40,330 nucleotides of DNA from Candidatus Desulfolinea nitratireducens. Lineage in GTDB: Bacteria > Chloroflexota > Anaerolineae > Anaerolineales > Villigracilaceae. The notes below the pieces were generated by a model. It had not been told where the DNA came from and made no database searches. It saw only the letters and a program-made list of their open reading frames with translations. Every line of letters begins with the position of its first letter. The first letter of the stretch is position 1. Location of the stretch: contig JACNJN010000157.1 in NCBI GenBank assembly GCA_014382535.1, positions 1-40,330 of the forward strand, read 5' to 3'. Positions 38,304 to 40,330 of the stretch are shown piece after piece. The position numbers and the translations under genes are program-made.

Positions 38304-39230
38304 CTAGACATTTTTTCGCCCCTGCCCGCTTACAACCACCTTCGCAATTTTTGCCGCCAGGACGGCGTTATTTTCCAATAAGATCAAATTTGACCGCAGA
38401 GAGCGCCCCTTGCTCAATTCATTGATCCGTTGTAGCAGGAAAGGGGTTAATGCTTGTCCATGAATATCCCTCGACTGCGCGTCCTCTGATGCTTTTGCAA
38501 TAATCGGGTCAATTTCTTCATTGGGCAGTGAATACGCCTCAGGGATTGGATTCGTAACCAATATTGCGCTTTTCAGCCCCAGGTCCCAATGAGCTTTGGC
38601 AAAGGAAACAATCTCCTCAGGAGTATCAAGCCGCACACTAACATTCAATCCACTTGTACGTGAGAAAAATGCGGGGAACTCGTCAGTTTGATATCCCACG
38701 ACCGGCACAGCCATTGTTTCGAGATATTCCAGCGTTGCAGGCAGATCAAGGATGGATTTTGCGCCCGCACAGACTACGATCATGGGTGTATCGGCGAGGG
38801 CTTGCAGATCAGTGGATATATCCAGATGACCCTCCCGATGGACACCGCCGATCCCACCCGTAGCAAATACGCGTATTCCGGCTTGCTGGGCGGCAAGCAT
38901 TGTCCCCGCAACGGTTGTCCCGCCATCCAATTTTTTAACGATAGCCCTGGCAAAATCCCGCCGACTGACCTTGACAGGGTCTTTGGCCTTTGCCAGTTTA
39001 TCCAATTCCCCTTGGCTAATTCCGATGCGAATTTTGCCATCCAGCAAGGCGATAGTAGCCGGTACCGCGCCCTGCTCATGGATCTTTGCTTCCATATCTT
39101 GAGCCAATTTAATGTTTTGTGGGATAGGTAATCCATGCGTAATGACGGTTGATTCGAGCGCCACAATTGGAAGAGCCAATTCAAGAGCGCGAAGGATTTC
39201 AGGGGAAATGATGAAATGGGAGTTGTTCAT
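38304..39230 (-). CDS. psuG: Pseudouridine-5'-phosphate glycosidase
   Basis: PsuG cleaves pseudouridine 5'-phosphate to uracil and ribose 5-phosphate (reversibly), the second step of pseudouridine breakdown. The 308-residue protein shows the family signatures ALESTVITHGLPIPQN near the N-terminus, GAVPATIALLDGKIRIG, KVSRRDFA, GTTVAGTMLAAQQAGI and FATGGIGGVHREG. The Lys of DPVKVSRRD and the downstream Glu/Asp form the metal-dependent site in characterised members. The kinase PsuK, usually adjacent, is not in this window; it may be encoded elsewhere. ATG 39230 has no clear Shine-Dalgarno. The S24-domain gene lies 56 bp upstream on the same strand. Confidence 0.93.
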   Translation of the reverse strand: MNNSHFIISPEILRALELALPIVALESTVITHGLPIPQNIKLAQDMEAKIHEQGAVPATIALLDGKIRIGISQGELDKLAKAKDPVKVSRRDFARAIVKKLDGGTTVAGTMLAAQQAGIRVFATGGIGGVHREGHLDISTDLQALADTPMIVVCAGAKSILDLPATLEYLETMAVPVVGYQTDEFPAFFSRTSGLNVSVRLDTPEEIVSFAKAHWDLGLKSAILVTNPIPEAYSLPNEEIDPIIAKASEDAQSRDIHGQALTPFLLQRINELSKGRSLRSNLILLENNAVLAAKIAKVVVSGQGRKNV

Positions 39231-39286
39231 AGATTTATAAGTGTTGAAAAAAAGAGAAAACTTTCTTTAACTGTTGCAGCTCATTA

Positions 39287-40330
39287 TTAGCCAAGAGCCT
39301 GGGCAGGCTTTGCAATAGCGATTGCTAAACCTCGAATACTAACTGTAGACAATGGAATGATTGGATAATCTTCTGTGCTAAGTGATTCCAGACCAGCTTT
39401 TGAGTAACGTTTAATAACTCCGGAGCGCTCATTTGGTGCCGGATTTTTTATTGAAGCTATTATGACATCACCAGGTTGAGCGCTCATATTACTGAGTTTA
39501 AGATCGATGGCTAGAGCATAATCATTATTCTGTATGGGAATTGGGGATGTCCGATTCATGCTGTTTCCCTCCACCCGAAACCATCTATAAACTCTTGGTT
39601 TCAGGATGATGGAATTTCCTTCATCGCGTATATTATAGATATAGTGCAATACTTCATTAAAAGCAAGTTCGTCCAGGGTTGCATCAATATCTGGTTGGCT
39701 CTCAAAAATAAAATTACCTTCTGGCCCGGCGGTAATTTGACTTTGCACAGGAAAAATTAATTGACTTCTACGCCAATGCGGGTATCTGGGCTGCCGATGG
39801 CTAAGGAGCCCTTGTTTCTTATCTTTCTGATCTTGGGCTTGTTTTCTCTGTTTTTGGACCTCGAGAGGTTGATCTAGTTGGGTTTTAATTTTCCCAATAA
39901 AGATATTACATTCATCACGCTTCTCATAGTTATGTTCTCTTTGGAATTTTTCCGCCCTGCCCTGAAGTAATTCTATCGTCCGTTCAAGCTCCCTGCGTGC
40001 TGGTAGCATATCACCCAGGATGAGCAAAGTTTTTCCATATATCCAAATAGCAAGGAGCTCATTCCACTTGGATCCGACTTGATGAAAATCTTCAATAGCT
40101 TCCTGGATATGAAATTTCGTTTGATTTAATTCATCCAATTCAAAGTAGATACAAGCGAGAAAGAGAGAGCAGAAGTGGCGACTATCACATTTTGAACAAT
40201 CGCTGTTTTTTTTATCCTCTTTTAACTCGAATAGTAATGCCTCGGCTCTCTCTGGACAATCTTTTATATTAAGAATTTTATTTTTAAGAAATCGTGTTGC
40301 TTCGCTTTTTATTTCTACATTCTTTAGAAC
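39287..40330 (-). CDS. S24 (LexA-like) peptidase-domain protein, 5'-truncated by window edge
   Basis: The frame is open from the last base of the window, so 347 residues are visible and the start lies outside. Residues 1-~150 are helical and TPR-like, with a Cys cluster C45-x-x-C48-x5-C54-x5-C60 after the first helix. A Lys/Gln-rich linker (~155-180) leads to a C-terminal S24 domain (~240-340): WFRVEGNSMNR with catalytic Ser257, YALAIDLKLSN, QPGDVIIA, and GVIKRYS with catalytic Lys307, ending SIRGLAIAI. In LexA, CI and UmuD this Ser/Lys dyad performs RecA-stimulated self-cleavage. An initiation at the TTG 40138 is possible in theory but unnecessary. No HTH is visible in the part available. 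Confidence 0.82.
   Translation of the reverse strand, partial: VLKNVEIKSEATRFLKNKILNIKDCPERAEALLFELKEDKKNSDCSKCDSRHFCSLFLACIYFELDELNQTKFHIQEAIEDFHQVGSKWNELLAIWIYGKTLLILGDMLPARRELERTIELLQGRAEKFQREHNYEKRDECNIFIGKIKTQLDQPLEVQKQRKQAQDQKDKKQGLLSHRQPRYPHWRRSQLIFPVQSQITAGPEGNFIFESQPDIDATLDELAFNEVLHYIYNIRDEGNSIILKPRVYRWFRVEGNSMNRTSPIPIQNNDYALAIDLKLSNMSAQPGDVIIASIKNPAPNERSGVIKRYSKAGLESLSTEDYPIIPLSTVSIRGLAIAIAKPAQALG

Noticed and set aside
40136-40138. A TTG start at 40138 for the S24-domain protein.
   Set aside because: The frame stays open for 64 more codons to the window edge and contains a plausible helical and Cys-rich segment, with no Shine-Dalgarno before the TTG.
1-40330. tRNA, rRNA, CRISPR arrays, transposases, defence systems or prophage genes.
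   Set aside because: None was recognised on either strand; the structured segments found do not fold as tRNA cloverleaves by eye.

Overview
The window looks like a stretch of a mesophilic, moderate-GC Chloroflexota (Anaerolineae-type) chromosome, probably from a metagenome-derived assembly. This is inference from gene content. The signs are several exported proteins with Thr/Pro-rich linkers, an isopentenyl-phosphate-kinase-like enzyme, a long 642-residue formate-THF ligase, a DUF1015 gene beside serA, and a ribosomal L21 with a Lys/Ala/Pro tail. No rRNA, tRNA, CRISPR array or intact transposase was seen. Most of the window is housekeeping.

Layout, left half (mostly + strand). 1-534 is the 3' part of a purine nucleoside phosphorylase. 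652-3845 holds a small membrane protein, a GNAT acetyltransferase and an orphan 7TM-GAF-helical protein. 3939-8497 is a compact run: S1-domain protein, FtsK/SpoIIIE translocase, CDP-alcohol phosphatidyltransferase, Lgt. 8513-11708 is a promoter, an ABC ATPase, a permease fused to a SpoIIM-like domain, and a metallo-hydrolase. 11850-13639 is a small PH-like membrane protein and TyrRS. 14013-17435 is a serine-type operon (class V aminotransferase, SerA, DUF1015). 17522-18971 is a ribosomal-protein operon (L21, L27, L31), with L31 fused to a domain resembling the RNA polymerase alpha C-terminal domain. 19086-21968 carries thymidine kinase, hypoxanthine phosphoribosyltransferase and a CCA-adding/poly(A) polymerase-type enzyme.

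Right half (mixed strands). It contains a lone receiver protein, pyruvate phosphate dikinase, a three-gene minus operon (frameshifted YbaK, cupin, SH3-like lipoprotein), a membrane helix-hairpin-helix protein, a HEAT-repeat protein, an MBL hydrolase with HemW, two tandem paralogous lipoproteins, Fhs, an IPK-like kinase, a Thr/Pro-linker membrane protein, a PaaI-type thioesterase, PsuG, and an S24 (LexA-like) peptidase-domain protein that runs off the right edge.

The least ordinary signals are these: the L31-alphaCTD-like fusion; the ABC-2 permease-SpoIIM fusion; a 94-bp palindromic element present twice, in opposite orientation, one copy supplying a gene's stop codon; a 305-bp tandem duplication of the hemW 3' end; palindromes lying inside coding sequence (hemW and the kinase); an apparent leaderless-promoter architecture (TATAAT 6-7 nt before ATG) at three genes; terminator-like hairpins just upstream of tyrS and ppdK; and a multi-hairpin intergenic region at 38091-38213. 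I did not find a clear multi-gene defence or mobile system.
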